Of a stretch of 64,000 nucleotides of DNA, positions 1-15,014 are shown in pieces. This stretch comes from Trichopria drosophilae (taxonomy: Eukaryota > Arthropoda > Insecta > Hymenoptera > Diapriidae): the NCBI GenBank assembly GCA_030407085.1, contig CM059587.1:26385001-26449000 (forward strand), given 5' to 3'. The notes under the pieces were generated by a model. It was not told where the DNA came from and searched no databases. It saw nothing but the letters and a program-made list of their open reading frames with translations. The number at the start of each line of letters is the position of its first letter. Within the stretch, counting starts at the first letter, position 1. The translations under genes and the position numbers were made by a program.

Positions 1-147
1 TCGTATTGCGCATGCGTTTTGCGCAGAAGATTGTGTACTCGTGTGTTGTTTTGTTCAAGTGTAGTTCAGCAGTCAGCTGTGTCAGTGTTTACGCGTCAGT
101 TTGCGTTTGTCATGAGTTTATAATACAGAAAAAATAATAATTTCACC
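1..147 (+). promoter_or_regulatory. 5' flank and leader of the DHX8 gene
   Basis: This is the stretch upstream of the DHX8 start codon. It is less AT-rich at its left edge, with alternating CG/CA motifs (CGCATGCG near position 9), and becomes A-rich just before the ATG. The start context TTTCACCATGG has a purine-poor -3 region but G at +4. No TATA box is visible. The transcription start cannot be placed, and the promoter may lie partly outside the window. Confidence 0.4.
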
Positions 148-4165
<4,018 letters not shown>

Positions 4166-4444
4166 GATTTAGTAAACTGTGAGTGATAGGAATGTACCAT
4201 ATGAATGGTATTATATGTAAATGTATTATAAACATTGATTTAAAAAAATTGCGTTTACTTATATCAATGGATCTTCTTGTATAATACTTTATAAAGTTTT
4301 ATTTCTGCGTATTTAATAAAATATGCAGGAATTAAGTGTAAATAAATGTGTTACATTTAAGCTGTACAATATGATGAGCATTTTAGACATGACCTTCTCC
4401 AAAACATCCTTACATTATTTTTTATTGTAATAATAATAATAATA
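4166..4444 (+). other. DHX8 3' UTR and short intergenic stretch
   Basis: AT-rich sequence after the DHX8 stop. Candidate polyadenylation signals AATAAA occur near 4315 and 4340. A short TAA microsatellite (about 4428-4445) precedes the retrotransposon relic. Nothing else is visible. Confidence 0.5.
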
Positions 4445-5945
4445 TTTATTTCAAGTGTGTTTGTCAGGACGCAGTTCAGTGCAAGCGTAACCTGTGGATA
4501 GCCTGGCTGGATTACATGAAGGCGTATGACTCAACATCGCACGAGCTTTTAAGCTTGTTGCTCAAACGCCTTCATGTCCACCCAAACATAGTGAGAATTG
4601 TAGAAGACCTGATGCCTCTTTGGAAAACACGCTTTGTCATGACATCGGGCAAGCGTCGAACCATGTCTAGACTGGTTCAATTCCAAAGAGGTGTCTATCA
4701 GGGAGATTCTCTGAGTCCTCTGCTCTTCTGCATCTCACTATTGCCTCTATCCGTTGCTCTCCGGAAATCTCAAGGGTACATGTGTGGACCGCCTGATGAA
4801 CGTGTACATAAGATCACCCATCTTTTCTATATGGATGATCTTAAATTATACGCATCAGGCGAGGATCAATTACATCGCCCTCACATACTCGAGAGATATC
4901 GGCATGGAATTCGGATTGGACAAGTGTGCAGTCGTTCATTTGCACAGAGGAAGGTCAGGCTCCCATAACAACGATATGGAGCTCGTCAACGGAAATGTCA
5001 TCCGTCACCTTAGCGCCGAAGAAGCCTACACATACCTGGGCGTACCTCAAAGGCATGTCCAGGATGTGCAGGCTGCTAAAACCACCATAAAAAACGTTGA
5101 CGAGCTAAGGGATCTTGACCGAAGCACACGGAAGATGATTTGTATGCAACGCAGTTTGCATCCAAGATCTTCCGTGGAACGACTGTATTTGCCCTGAAAT
5201 ATGGGAGGTCGTGGCCTTTTATGCCTGGAGTGTATGCATGACCGATTGGTCCTCGAGACAGCTTGCGACGTGATTAATCGAACGGAGGATCCCCTGATGA
5301 TGCTAGTTTATCAGCATGAAATTCAGCAGGCAAATATCAGCCAATAAGCCTGACATCGTCCTTGTTGACTTCGATGACAAATCCATCTTCGTCATCGAGT
5401 TTTCTGCACCAGCAGAAACAAATATAGTCAGCAAAGAGGACGAAAAACGGATGAAATATCAGGAACTCCTGTTCGAGATTCGCAAAGCTGTATCGAGGAT
5501 TCAAAATCAAGCTCGTCGTGCTGATAATTGGAGTGCTGGAAGGAATGAGACCAACTTTCCTCCAAAATATCAAAAGCATTCTGGCCTGCCAAGAACATGC
5601 AAATTCCATCGCAGGCCAAATGCAGAAAGCAGTGCTGCTGGGATCTCTGCGTCTACTGAGGTCACATGATATCCTGTAACCACTAACCCAATGGTAGAGG
5701 GAGTGGTTACAGTTGGAAATAAAATGAAATGGCCCGGTGCAGTCTGCAGCGGAGGAGATGGATATCGGAGCCACTTTTCTGCTGCAGACTGCACATGTGG
5801 ATTCTGGAGGGCCAAGGGAGGTTAGTCGGTAAACCTTGTCGTTAACATCAAAGGTGAGGGAGTCCGACACACGGGGGATTACACAACATCTTCAACCCCC
5901 TGTAGTGCCTAATGCATTTCCCCCTCCAAAAAAAAAAAAAAAAAA
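4445..5945 (+). mobile_element. 5'-truncated, decayed non-LTR retrotransposon with RLE-type endonuclease (R2/CRE/NeSL-like)
   Basis: The relic begins inside a reverse transcriptase domain (from about 4465). Motif A appears as DYMKAYDSTSH, then YQGDSLSPLLFCIS and the catalytic box FYMDDLKLYA near 4830. The frame shifts near 4880 and continues as CAVVHLHRGRSG..AYTYLGV (about 4925-5045). A further segment at 5340-5500 reads KPDIVLVDFDD..FVIEFSAP..EEKRMKYQEL. This resembles the PD-(D/E)xK restriction-like endonuclease placed after the RT in R2/CRE/NeSL-type elements. A run of 18 A at 5928-5945 marks the 3' end. Frameshifts and stops make it non-functional. The exact clade cannot be settled by eye. 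Confidence 0.75.
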
Positions 5946-6200
5946 TTTCAGATCATAACGTACATATGATCTGAGTTCATATTCGTAATCAACGACCCCA
6001 AAAACCCTCTAGTACCAAGTTTCATCTCGATCAGGTAATTTTTCACATTTTTGGCGGCCATGTTGAATCGGCTATTTTGAATTTTCAAAATCTGAGTTCA
6101 CATTCGTAATCAGAGACCCGAAAAAAACCCGAGTACCAAGTTTCATGAAAAATGGCTCGTCAGAAAAATGTATGCCGGAAATGATTAAATGAGAAACTTT
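5946..6200. repeat. Dispersed repeat module, two tandem copies
   Basis: Two head-to-tail copies of a module of about 130 bp containing TTCGTAATCA(A/G)(C/A)GACC..AAAA.CC..AGTACCAAGTTTCAT (about 5970-6015 and 6098-6150), with GGCCATGTTGAATCGG and TTTTGAATTTTC between them. The same module recurs near 7050, 23390, 53380, 54520, 54670, 58730, 58850, 59270 and 59390. It has no coding capacity. Confidence 0.7.
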
Positions 6201-7092
6201 AGCCTTCTTGCGGGTCCATTTATCTTCATTTTACTAATTTTTTGCAAGAGACAAAAAAATTTGTTTTTTTTTGTCTTTCGATCCCTCCTGGTTACGAATC
6301 TTAATTCGCAATTTTCATTTTTTTGGACCACCCTAATATATATGGGCATTATTGTTCTAGAATTTTTAAACTTTATGTTGTCGCTCATTATGATACCTTA
6401 AAAATTTTAAATATAACTTTGCAACACTACAGATCAACAAATTTTTGTTCGTTTTACACGTAATAAGTGTTTATTACTAATTACAGATATGTAGAAAACA
6501 ATGAGAGTAAATAAAAGTAGTGAATTTGCCTGTTTTTGGTGCGCGACACTCACTACATTTCTTAACTTAATGATGTGCCTCACTGAGGAATAAAATTATA
6601 TACCTTCAAACTTGCGAGATAACTTTTTTTTTATAGTTGACAATTTAGCAATCAACCTTAGATCATTTTTTTCACATTGGTTTTTAAGAAAGCACACAAC
6701 ACGGTACATTACCTATATGATAAGAAGTAATTTGAGCCTTTGCCCGAATGTGTGCCACCTATACATAAAAAATGCGACCACGTCAAACTTTAAATTTCCA
6801 AGCGAAACTCACTTTGAAAAATCAAATTATTTAATGGCACATCTACAATTTAGCTTCTAAGTACTTTGGAATCATTGTGATCTTTTCTCCTATGTTATTA
6901 AAGTATTTATAACTTTTGTGTTTTTTTAATACAACAAAATATACACTTTTTGATAATAATAAAATGATTATTCTTTACAAATCGTTTTAATTTTTTAGTA
7001 TCCTTAATGTTAAATCATGTATTTGGGTTTCAAATTTTAATGAAAACTGACTTTGGATTTGTAATCAGTGGCCTCAAAAACCCTAACATCAA
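6201..7092. other. Intergenic AT-rich sequence, nothing recognised
   Basis: Open frames here are short and of low complexity. Another weak copy of the GTAATCAG..CC module lies near 7055-7085, just before the tandem array. Confidence 0.4.
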
Positions 7093-7265
7093 ATTGTATA
7101 AAAATCAAAGAAATTTTATAAAAATCAAAGAAATTTTATAAAAATCAAAGAAATTTTATAAAAATCAAAGAAATTTTATAAAAATCAAAGAAATTTTATA
7201 AAAATCAAAGAAATTTTATAAAAATCAAAGAAATTTTATAAAAATCAAAGAAATTTTGTAAAAAT
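7093..7265. repeat. 20-bp tandem repeat, about 8.5 copies
   Basis: The unit AAAATCAAAGAAATTTTATA is repeated head to tail from 7101 with essentially perfect identity. The only visible change is a single A-to-G in the last unit (about 7258). The near-perfect conservation suggests a recent expansion, a minisatellite likely to vary in copy number. Confidence 0.95.
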
Positions 7266-8779
7266 AGTCCGCCATATTTAATCCATTATTTTAAATTTGA
7301 ATAACTATTAACTAGACGTTTAATTTTATATACTAGCTTCTAAAAATTAGGCCATAAGCAAAAGAACTGGATTTTTTATGTACATTAAACGTTACAAAAC
7401 TAAAAATTAATTTTACGAGTAACGTAACATGTTACATTAAAAAAAAAATACATTGTGTATAAATGAGTCACGCAAGGTTTTTCCTGTCATTTGATCAATT
7501 CCTAAGCCAATAAAATTAATTTCATGAATGTGCCTAAAAAAATGCAATTTTCTTCAACCTCAAAGTTTAAAAGTTCTAGAATATTGCCCGTATATATATT
7601 AATCTATATATTATAAACTAACCTTATACTAACTTAGTTACTCGATAACGTATTAACTTCTTTAAAGCATTTGGTATATAAAACAGATTTATCACAGCTA
7701 GTAGCGTTAAACTTTATTTTTATTTTATTTTTTAAAGTAACCTATAATGCTTAAGGTAACTTGTACTAAAATCAATTGCTGTTTCTGCGCAATTATTGTT
7801 ACCGAATCATCTATTAAGTAAATGTTTAAACATCTGCTCGTCTGCAGCCGCCTTAACAATATTTGGTAAGGAATTGTAACAGATGGTCTTCCAATTTCAG
7901 TCCGCCTTTGTGGGACCACTAGCACACCCCCGTCCCCCAGTCGCATTTCTTGCGATTCCAATAACTGGCGAATATGATCTTTCCTTGAATACTTGAATAG
8001 TTGCCGTAAAGAATGGCCAGTTGTACTGACATTCGACACAAATGGAGAAAACTGTAAAAATGATGCTAAGGACATTTATAGTGTCGTCCCTTACAAACAA
8101 TTTTACCACATAGTGAAATCAAAAATATGTGAAAAATTAGATTTTTTTAAGAACGCTGGTGAAGATTTTTACATTAGCGACATTTAAAAATTTAAATTTA
8201 ATCTATTTTAAATATGTATAAAAGCATTCACTACGATTAAAGAAATAAATGTAATATAATTATTATAAATTACGTTTTACAGGTGCCTCCAATAGCGTTG
8301 CATGAACATTTGGAATTAATATTTATAACGTCATTATCTTTATTTATACAAACTGTAATTTTATGCGGGTTTCCTGAGAGACATGCCGTCTGTAAACACA
8401 ACCCTAAAATTTCCCATTTAACATCGGAAACGTGTGTCAATGCACTAAACATTACATATGTTTTGCATTGAGAACAAGTTCGCCTTCAATGCAGCATCGC
8501 AAACCATGTCCAATGTCATTGATTCAATCTACAAAGCTAATTAAATATTGGGTTTTGCTCATCTTGTCTGTGTTATTTTTTGACTCTGACCCTATCATTT
8601 TAGTTCGCTCTTCTGCCGGTAGAGATCGTTGGCAGCGGTGTTAACAGGGGCGAAATGCGAATAGGGCTGACAATGTCAGAGTACACTGGTACAGAAAGTT
8701 TATCTTCCTAACAAATTAAATACGGCCTATGCTCCACCAATGAGAAATCTATATTTTCTTCAAAAAAACTAACCTAACC
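7266..8779. other. Unassigned intergenic region with two possible coding remnants
   Basis: The + strand has an open stretch at about 7978-8187 (FLEYLNSCRKEWPVVLTFD...AGEDFYISDI) and another at 8283-8471. The second is preceded by a plausible acceptor (TTTTACAG) and encodes about 62 residues ending ALNITYVLH. There is no start codon for the first, no convincing donor between them, and no family I recognise. They could be relics of a transposon or gene, or chance. The rest is AT-rich with no visible feature. Confidence 0.25.
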
Positions 8780-8859
8780 TATGAGTGCTTTGCGCGAGCT
8801 CACGTGACCTCACTCACAACCGGCAAGGAATTGCATAAAAATTCTCCATAATTTTTATC
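8780..8859 (+). promoter_or_regulatory. Likely promoter of mRpL32 with a CACGTG E-box
   Basis: A local GC-richer island ahead of the mRpL32 start contains CACGTGAC (8801-8808), a bHLH-type E-box, and CTAACCTAACCTA just upstream (about 8769-8781). E-boxes of this sort are known from metazoan mitochondrial and housekeeping promoters. The regulatory role here is inferred only from position and motif. Confidence 0.35.
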
Positions 8860-9930
8860 ATGACAGCAAAATTTATTGGTCAATTACGTTTAACATTGCA
8901 AAGATTTGAGGATACAATTCTCTCCATTATATTTCGTAATGTTGAACCAGGTAAAGTAAAAAATATTTCTTATATATTTCAAATATTTGGAGTATATAAC
9001 CTAAATTTTTACTTCTTGATACATATATGTATACATTGCTTTCACTAAGGATATTTTATCTTATAATACAAATGTTCTTTTAGGACTTTGCATTGCTGGA
9101 GTTAATCACGAGTTTGAACTCAAATCGAAGGAGAAGTTTTCGCTAAAAGATTTAGTGGGAAATGGGTTTTTATGGGGTGTTCCAAAAACAAGACGAACTG
9201 TCGAAAAACGTCTCAACCGAAAGTTTGGAAATCCTGACTATGTATGGAAGCCTCTTGTACCAAAAACAGATTTAATAATGTGTGTAACATGCGGAAGTAC
9301 TCACGAAGCCAGTACACTTTGCGGTATATTTTATTTTCCAAATATATATCCTTTTTTTATTTAATTAAATCAAATATTAACCCTCCTGCGCCCAGCACTC
9401 TATATACATGTCGGAGCTTTTTCTTTCATAAATTGAAAACTGTACAACATTTTGAGGTCTACGACTTCTTAAATTAAACTTGAGGATGTACTCTTTAAGA
9501 CAGTCTACGATAGATAGTCTAAATTTTAATCGTTGATCGTTGAATATCATAATTAAATTTATTAATATATTGTCATAAATTATCTCTAGGACATTGTTAT
9601 AATAGAGTGATGAAAGAAACCGAAGAGATGCAGGAAGCTATCACAAAACAATTGGGTCTAGGTCCAGTCGATTCTGAAGTTGTAGTATTGTACGAAGGCG
9701 AGAAAACAGATTCAGAATTTTGGAAGGTTACATTCATATTAAAATTTAAACGTTACACACGAATAGACCGGAATATGTAATCCAATACATGGAATTTTTT
9801 GTTTTAGGGTAAGTCCATAGTTGAAATGCCAAAAAAGCGGCCAGAGTGGTTCCATCAAAACTTAATGCAAAAAACAACGCAGAAACCATCGGAAGGTACT
9901 GAAATAGCAAAACCTGGAGAATTAGCATAA
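8860..9930 (+). CDS. mRpL32: Mitochondrial large-subunit ribosomal protein bL32m (4 exons)
   Basis: Exons 8860-8950, 9084-9323, 9590-9726 and 9808-9930 join in frame to give about 196 residues, the usual size for metazoan mRpL32. The N-terminus is the expected mitochondrial leader. The body contains GVPKTRRTVEKRLNRKFGN, a basic L32 signature. A zinc site CVTC..STLCGHC (two CxxC pairs) is split across the second intron, and its correct reassembly supports the exon model. bL32m sits in the 39S subunit. In yeast and mouse its leader is processed by the m-AAA protease (family knowledge). A polyadenylation signal AATAAA lies at 9974-9979. The gene ends 275 bp from the stop of the convergent gene on the other strand. 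Confidence 0.88.
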
Positions 9931-10205
9931 TGTGATATTTTGTATATTTTTGTTATTTACAATTAAATGACAAAATAAATAGTCGATGTTTATAACTAAT
10001 GTACATTATAAATATTGGGCTTACTATAGACGAGTTAAAAAATACTCCAAATCTAGTAATAAACTGCATGTATCTAACATGACAATGTTATATATAAAAA
10101 TACAATCCACAAAAAATGTAAGATTTTTAACCGAATATATACAAAACTGTCCGCAGTCATTTTACATACAAATATTGCATATTCTTGTGTTGCGCCTTGA
10201 AGGTA

Positions 10206-13200
10206 CTAAGAATTTGTACTTTTAAAGTGACTTAATACGTGTTCACTCAAATATTCTGGAGTATCTCCTTGTACACAATTTCCACATAAGGGACATATAT
10301 TCTTATTTTCTATTTGTCTAATTGAATCCAAATTAATTTGTTCTGAATCCTTTAAATTTTCATTGCAACGAGTACATAAATTTTCTGAAATCAGTATAAT
10401 TTTTGTCAACATTTCACATTTTATGTACAACCCATTATTGTTACGAACTTACCATTTTTTAATTTTTTGAAATTCATCAATGTATCTTGAAGTTTTGATT
10501 GCTGAATTAAAAGGGCTTCCTTTACTTGATTCAGTCTCGAATCGTGATATTTAAGCTGTTCAAACGAGTCTATGCTTATATCATCTGGATAAGTGAATCC
10601 TACATTAATTAAATTTAACTCGTGACCAGCTGGCCATGTTGTCATCTAAAAATAATTTTATGTACATTATTTTAATTGCAATTTAAAATGTTCATTAATT
10701 TTAAGAATCGAATACTTCAACTTACGTCATTCTGTTGCTCTAATTCAGATTTCTCTTGCATTATACTATTAATTAACTGAAGTGAAATTTCTTCTAAACT
10801 CAATTCGTTACTTCCTTTAATGTAAAATAGTTAATATGTAACTAATTTAAAGAAAAAAATGCTAAGAAATAAAATTTAAGTTACCTCCTTTCGTAATACA
10901 TTTATCATTATCAGTGTTGAGATTAGAAATGTCTTTAAAACTGTATGTTAAGGCATTGCTAGAGTCTACATCTTGACATTTTAATGTATTTGTATTTTTT
11001 GGGTTTCCCATTGACTTTTTCGCTCTTGATAGCCGAGTTAATCGATTCCAGAGTTGTCGATTTTCCGATGCTACCATGAAAATGTGATGGGCAAGTTGCG
11101 ACTTCTCATTTATTAATTCATCCATTTTTTCCTATTAATAAGAAGAAGGTATTTAGTAAGTGTTATTTTTACTTGGAAATATCAATATACAAACATTTTT
11201 AAAGAGGTTGGTTAAACTACATGGTGCGCCTTAACTAAAATTAAATAAAAAGGTCTTACACCCAGAAAATTAGTAGAGATTCTGAATTTCATTTTTTTTT
11301 TTTAAATTTGTCGGAACTAAGATACAGATATGCTGTATCTTGGCTTACGAGCCATTTGTGCAAGTGTTTCACAAAATTCTTTATTTTATTTATTTATATT
11401 TAGGCATTAAGTTCAGGCATTTGCAACCTACATAATCTAAAGCTCTTTGCCCTATGGTTTTTTTTTTGGTAACGCAATTAGTTTATTACCAGTATCACGT
11501 CTATTTAATGTATGATGTACATTTTCTCCAATTACATTTGTTTTACAGTACAAAGGCACAGTTAGTATAATTTTTTGTTTTGTACAATTTTTGCAGCTCA
11601 CTTGGAAATAAACTGGGTTTACAAAATAATACCTTTATTATATAAATAAAGGTATAAGCTGGGAATATTGGGAATATGGCGGGAATATTGGGAATACGGC
11701 GGGAATATTGGGAATATTAGGAATATATTCCCACTTTTGGGAATACCTGTACATTTTTGACCAGAGGTTGACCCCTCAGTAATTCAGATTTTATAGTGTT
11801 TATGAGAGTTGACCAGTTCTTATCTTTAAATAATATGACGGTGTCATCAGCAAAGGACAAAATCGATCCATTATATTATTATCGAATATATCATTCATAT
11901 ATATAATAAATAACATTGGCCCAAGAATAGTGCCTTGCGGAATTCTATATTTGATACATCGCTTTTTATCTTGTAAAAACGTACACTTTGTTTCCGGTTC
12001 TGTAAATAACTTTTGAAGAGATTTAATGCGACGCCCCTGATTCCATAATTACAAAGTTTCTGTAAGAGAATTTTATGATCTAAAGTGTCAAATGCCTTTG
12101 CTAAGTCAATGGCCACTGCAATTATCGGAGTACTCAAGTCTAGTGTTGAATACACTAGTTTCGTCAATATGGCCAACAGGTCCGTTGTCGACTTACCATC
12201 TCGAAAGCCGAATTGTGAAGGATTTAGAATGTTATGTTTGTTAATGAATTTCATGATTCTATTTTTGATGCACGCTTCGATAATCTTCGCTATATAATAA
12301 ATACCAGTGAAATAGGTCTATAATCACTAATGTTTGCTTTATTACAGTAGGACCTCTCTTATTCTAATTGGTAAAGTTTTACAAGATGGCGCCGACCTCT
12401 CTTATTCTAATTTTCCCCTTACCACCACTTACTTTGCTTGCGAGCTTGTGATTCGTGGACAATATTTTTCTTTGACTTTTCGTGTGATAGTGGGAGAAGA
12501 CTTGTGGGGGAACGATTAGAATAAGAAAGGCAATTAGAATAAGAGAGGTTCGAATAACAGAGGTCCTACTGTACCAGATTTGAAAATTGGAGGCATCTTT
12601 TTACTTTTAGGACATTTAGGGCATCTTTTTACACAGGATTTGCATCATTTCTTACTTTTTTTGACAGAAGTTTTTAATAAAATTGTAAGCGCTCAACATT
12701 TCTATAACGTAAATATTCTGGTATTTAGCTACTTTTTTCCTTAATAAATATAATTTGTGTGGTACTCTATGTTTTTTGCATAGTATTTGAATAGATTAGA
12801 ATATATAATTGCAGTATTCTATAGTATTTTTTCTGCAGGATTTACAAAATATGGGATCAAAGATAATTGCTTAGCATGGGATTCATGATGCATATTTTGA
12901 CTTTGTATGTCAACTTTAGATTAAAATTTAGTACAGTAATTATAAAAAACACCAATTTTAGAAGCAATGAAAACTAGTTGTTTATACCATTTCTGTATAA
13001 AGTAATAGTTTGAACATTTTCTTGTTTGTACATGTAATAAAAGCCATGATGACGAAGAATATAGAACTATCAGTCGAATTTTAGATTACTTAAGTTCAAT
13101 GCAAGGAAAATATTTATATTTCAGAACATACTATAAGCAACAAAATTCCTATTTTTGACGATTCAAGTACAGGATTACCTAGACTCGTTATGGATTGAGA

Positions 13201-13514
13201 ACCGTTGTATGCATTTGTATAGATCTGGCACAATATTATGATTACGTACACCAAAACTAATAAGCTAATTTGAAACCGAATAATATTAACTAATAAAATA
13301 TACAAACTTGTAAATTATTAATGAGAGACTTCTCGTCAAGAGGGTATATTTTCACCAAGTCTTCGGGATCCCGCTTCTGAGATTGTGTTCGTAGACACAA
13401 ATTTTCTTCTTCAACAGTTGCAAGTCTTGTCTGCAACTGTAGGCAACGTTCTTTCATGGTCTGGAAGGCGACTTGCAGGGCATAGTGAGTCTCGGAGTAA
13501 TTTTCTCGATTCAT
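10206..13514 (-). CDS. spn-F: Coiled-coil protein with C-terminal zinc finger, probably spindle-F (5 exons)
   Basis: On the - strand, exons 13514-13308, 11131-10885, 10814-10726, 10645-10453 and 10384-10206 join in frame to about 304 residues. The start is ATG at 13514, giving MNRENYSETHYALQVAF; the open frame upstream of it has no earlier ATG. Visible parts: an N-terminal coiled coil (MKERCLQLQTRLATVEEEN), a second helical block (LAHHIFMVASENRQLWNRLTRL), a coiled segment in the fourth exon, then CTRC and a C-terminal finger CPLCGNC..YLSEHVLSHF of the CxxC-H-H type. This layout and the two helical blocks match my recollection of insect spindle-F, a microtubule-associated partner of the IKK-epsilon kinase in oocyte and bristle polarity. 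The gene name is less certain than the exon model; another TBK1/IKK-adaptor-like coiled-coil protein is possible. Confidence 0.65.
11661..11745. repeat. 20-bp GGGAATATT tandem repeat
   Basis: About 3.5 copies of GGGAATATTGGGAATAYGGC start at 11661, 11681 and 11701 and decay into GGGAATA-type remnants. It lies in the first intron of the - strand coiled-coil gene, next to the RT relic. Confidence 0.8.
11760..12615 (-). mobile_element. Non-LTR reverse transcriptase relic (Jockey/CR1-like), interrupted by a MITE
   Basis: Read on the - strand, the fragment gives PIFKSGNKANISDYRPISL (about 12590 to 12305 with the MITE removed). It continues as NPSQFGFRDGKSTTDLLA, AIDLAKAFDTLDHKILL and FKSYLQNRKQSVRF (12254-11930), a broken IPQG-like motif near 11930, and FADDTVILF near 11855. 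This is a standard RT order. Frameshifts and stops, plus missing endonuclease and 3' ends, show it is dead. It sits in the first intron of the host coiled-coil gene, on the same strand. Confidence 0.85.
12345..12571. mobile_element. 227-bp TA-flanked MITE (Tc1/mariner or pogo type)
   Basis: Terminal inverted repeats CAGTAGGACCTCTCTTATTC and AACAGAGGTCCTACTG are flanked on both sides by TA (12343-12344 and 12572-12573). Removing the MITE and one TA restores the open frame of the surrounding RT, which confirms the boundaries. CTCTCTTATTCTAATT occurs twice inside the left half. It has no coding capacity. Related copies lie at about 62739 and 63425. Confidence 0.9.
12600..12845 (-). repeat. Dispersed repeat, inverted relative to a copy at 18110-18320
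   Basis: The reverse complement of this stretch (GCAGAAAAAATACTATAGAA...GTTATAGAAATGTTGAGCGC...) aligns clearly with 18110-18320. Ends with AAATCCTG on both sides suggest a short inverted-repeat element of about 200 bp. The family is not recognised. Confidence 0.6.
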
Positions 13515-13961
13515 TGCTAACGTTATAGAGTTTGTCCCAACCAAGTTTTTAAAAGTTTTGTTTTAATATTAGATATCACAGATGCTGCAGAATACTTTCC
13601 TTTAGAGCTTTTCACATGCATAAAACCACAATTTGGATGTTTTGAATTATACTAATTCAAGTTCACTAAATGCACTTAGGTAAATTTGACATCAAATTAA
13701 AAAGTACATTATTTAAATTTGAAAACTTCGTAGATTGAAGAAACTTATACGTTTAAATAATTAACTTCGTTAAAAGTCTTCAGAGATCACAATATTAGAA
13801 TGTATATCTATATACATAGTATACATAAGCAGGTGGAATTGTGGGCATAAACACCGAACAGCTGACGGCCACGAAATCCTTCAATGCATCATTTGACGCG
13901 CATGTCTGTTGCCCACCTTTCCAAATGACAATAAAGTAGAAATCTACCTGTTCATTGATAT

Positions 13962-14818
13962 CCCAGCAATCGAGATTGGATAGGATTGGATTGAAAATTT
14001 CAATTCATTTTGAATTCATACTTTGATTCCGTAAATGTGTATTCAAATGGATTAAATTCCGAAGAAAGGAATCCATCTGTATCCAATTTTGCGAATACAA
14101 TCGAAAGCGTAATTTGCCGGATTAAATTTCAGAAAAAGTAATCCATCTGTATTCAATTTTACGAATACAATTACGAATACAATCAGAAGCGTAATTTGTC
14201 GGATTGAATATCAGAAAAAATAATCCATCTGTATTCAATTTTATGAACACAATCGTAAAGCTTTATTTGCTGAATTGAAATGGATTAAATTCCAAAAATA
14301 GGAATCCGACTGTATTCAATTTTATTAATAAATACAAAGTTTCATTTTTGAAAGAAAACTTTTCTTGCATTGAAATGAATACGATTAGGTAGTTTAGAAC
14401 CCGCAATATTGAATACAGATTTATTCAAAGTTTATTTTTTGAAAGAAAACTTGTTTTGCATTGAAATGAATACGCTTAGATAGTTTTGAATCCGTAATGT
14501 TGAATACGGAGGAATTCAATATTTCGTGTTGAAGAAGGAAACATTTTTTGGATTGAAATGAATACACTTGGCTACTTTTGAATCCGTAATGTTGAATACG
14601 GATGCATTCAATGTTTCGTTTTTAAATAGAAAACTTTTTTTGGATTGAAATGAATACACTTGGATAGTATTGAATTGAGAAAGTAACCTTTTTATTCGTA
14701 TGGACAAATAGAATTGTATTTACATATTAAAATGGATTCACCGTTGACTAAAGTATGGATTCAGAATTTAACAATTGAATCCAATTCCATACAACTCTAT
14801 CCAAATTCGATTGCTGGA
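13962..14818 (-). mobile_element. TIR element, CCCAGCAATCGA family, copy 1 (about 4 internal repeats)
   Basis: The ends are CCCAGCAATCGAGATTGG and CCAAATTCGATTGCTGG, imperfect inverted repeats of about 40 bp. Orientation is opposite to copies 2-4. The interior has about four units of a ~92-bp repeat (GGATTGAAATGAATACACTT..TTTGAATCCGTAATGTTGAA). There is no transposase. Target duplication is unclear. It is a non-autonomous element carrying an internal minisatellite. Confidence 0.85.
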
Positions 14819-15014
14819 TGGTAAATGTACCAATAATCGAACATTTTGTTAACCTCGTTTTCGTTGTTTTTTGAATATATAATTTATTAATATTTGGGGC
14901 TCTTTATTTTATACGAAAGCTTATAGTTTCTTATATGCGCTTAAAAACAGTTGGATTTGATAAAAAATAAAATTATAATAGTAAAAATAAGTCGTGTTGC
15001 ATCTCTGTTCCATG

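Noticed and set aside
5337..5870. 177-residue - strand open frame
   Set aside because: It is antisense to the endonuclease remnant of the retrotransposon, and the sense frame shows the recognisable motif.
7101..7260. CRISPR-like array
   Set aside because: The 20-bp units are directly adjacent with no spacers, and the genome is eukaryotic. It is a minisatellite.
8769..8781. Interstitial telomere repeat (CTAACCTAACCTA)
   Set aside because: Only about two and a half units of the insect CCTAA motif. Too short to claim a telomeric relic; a similar short motif appears near 53057.
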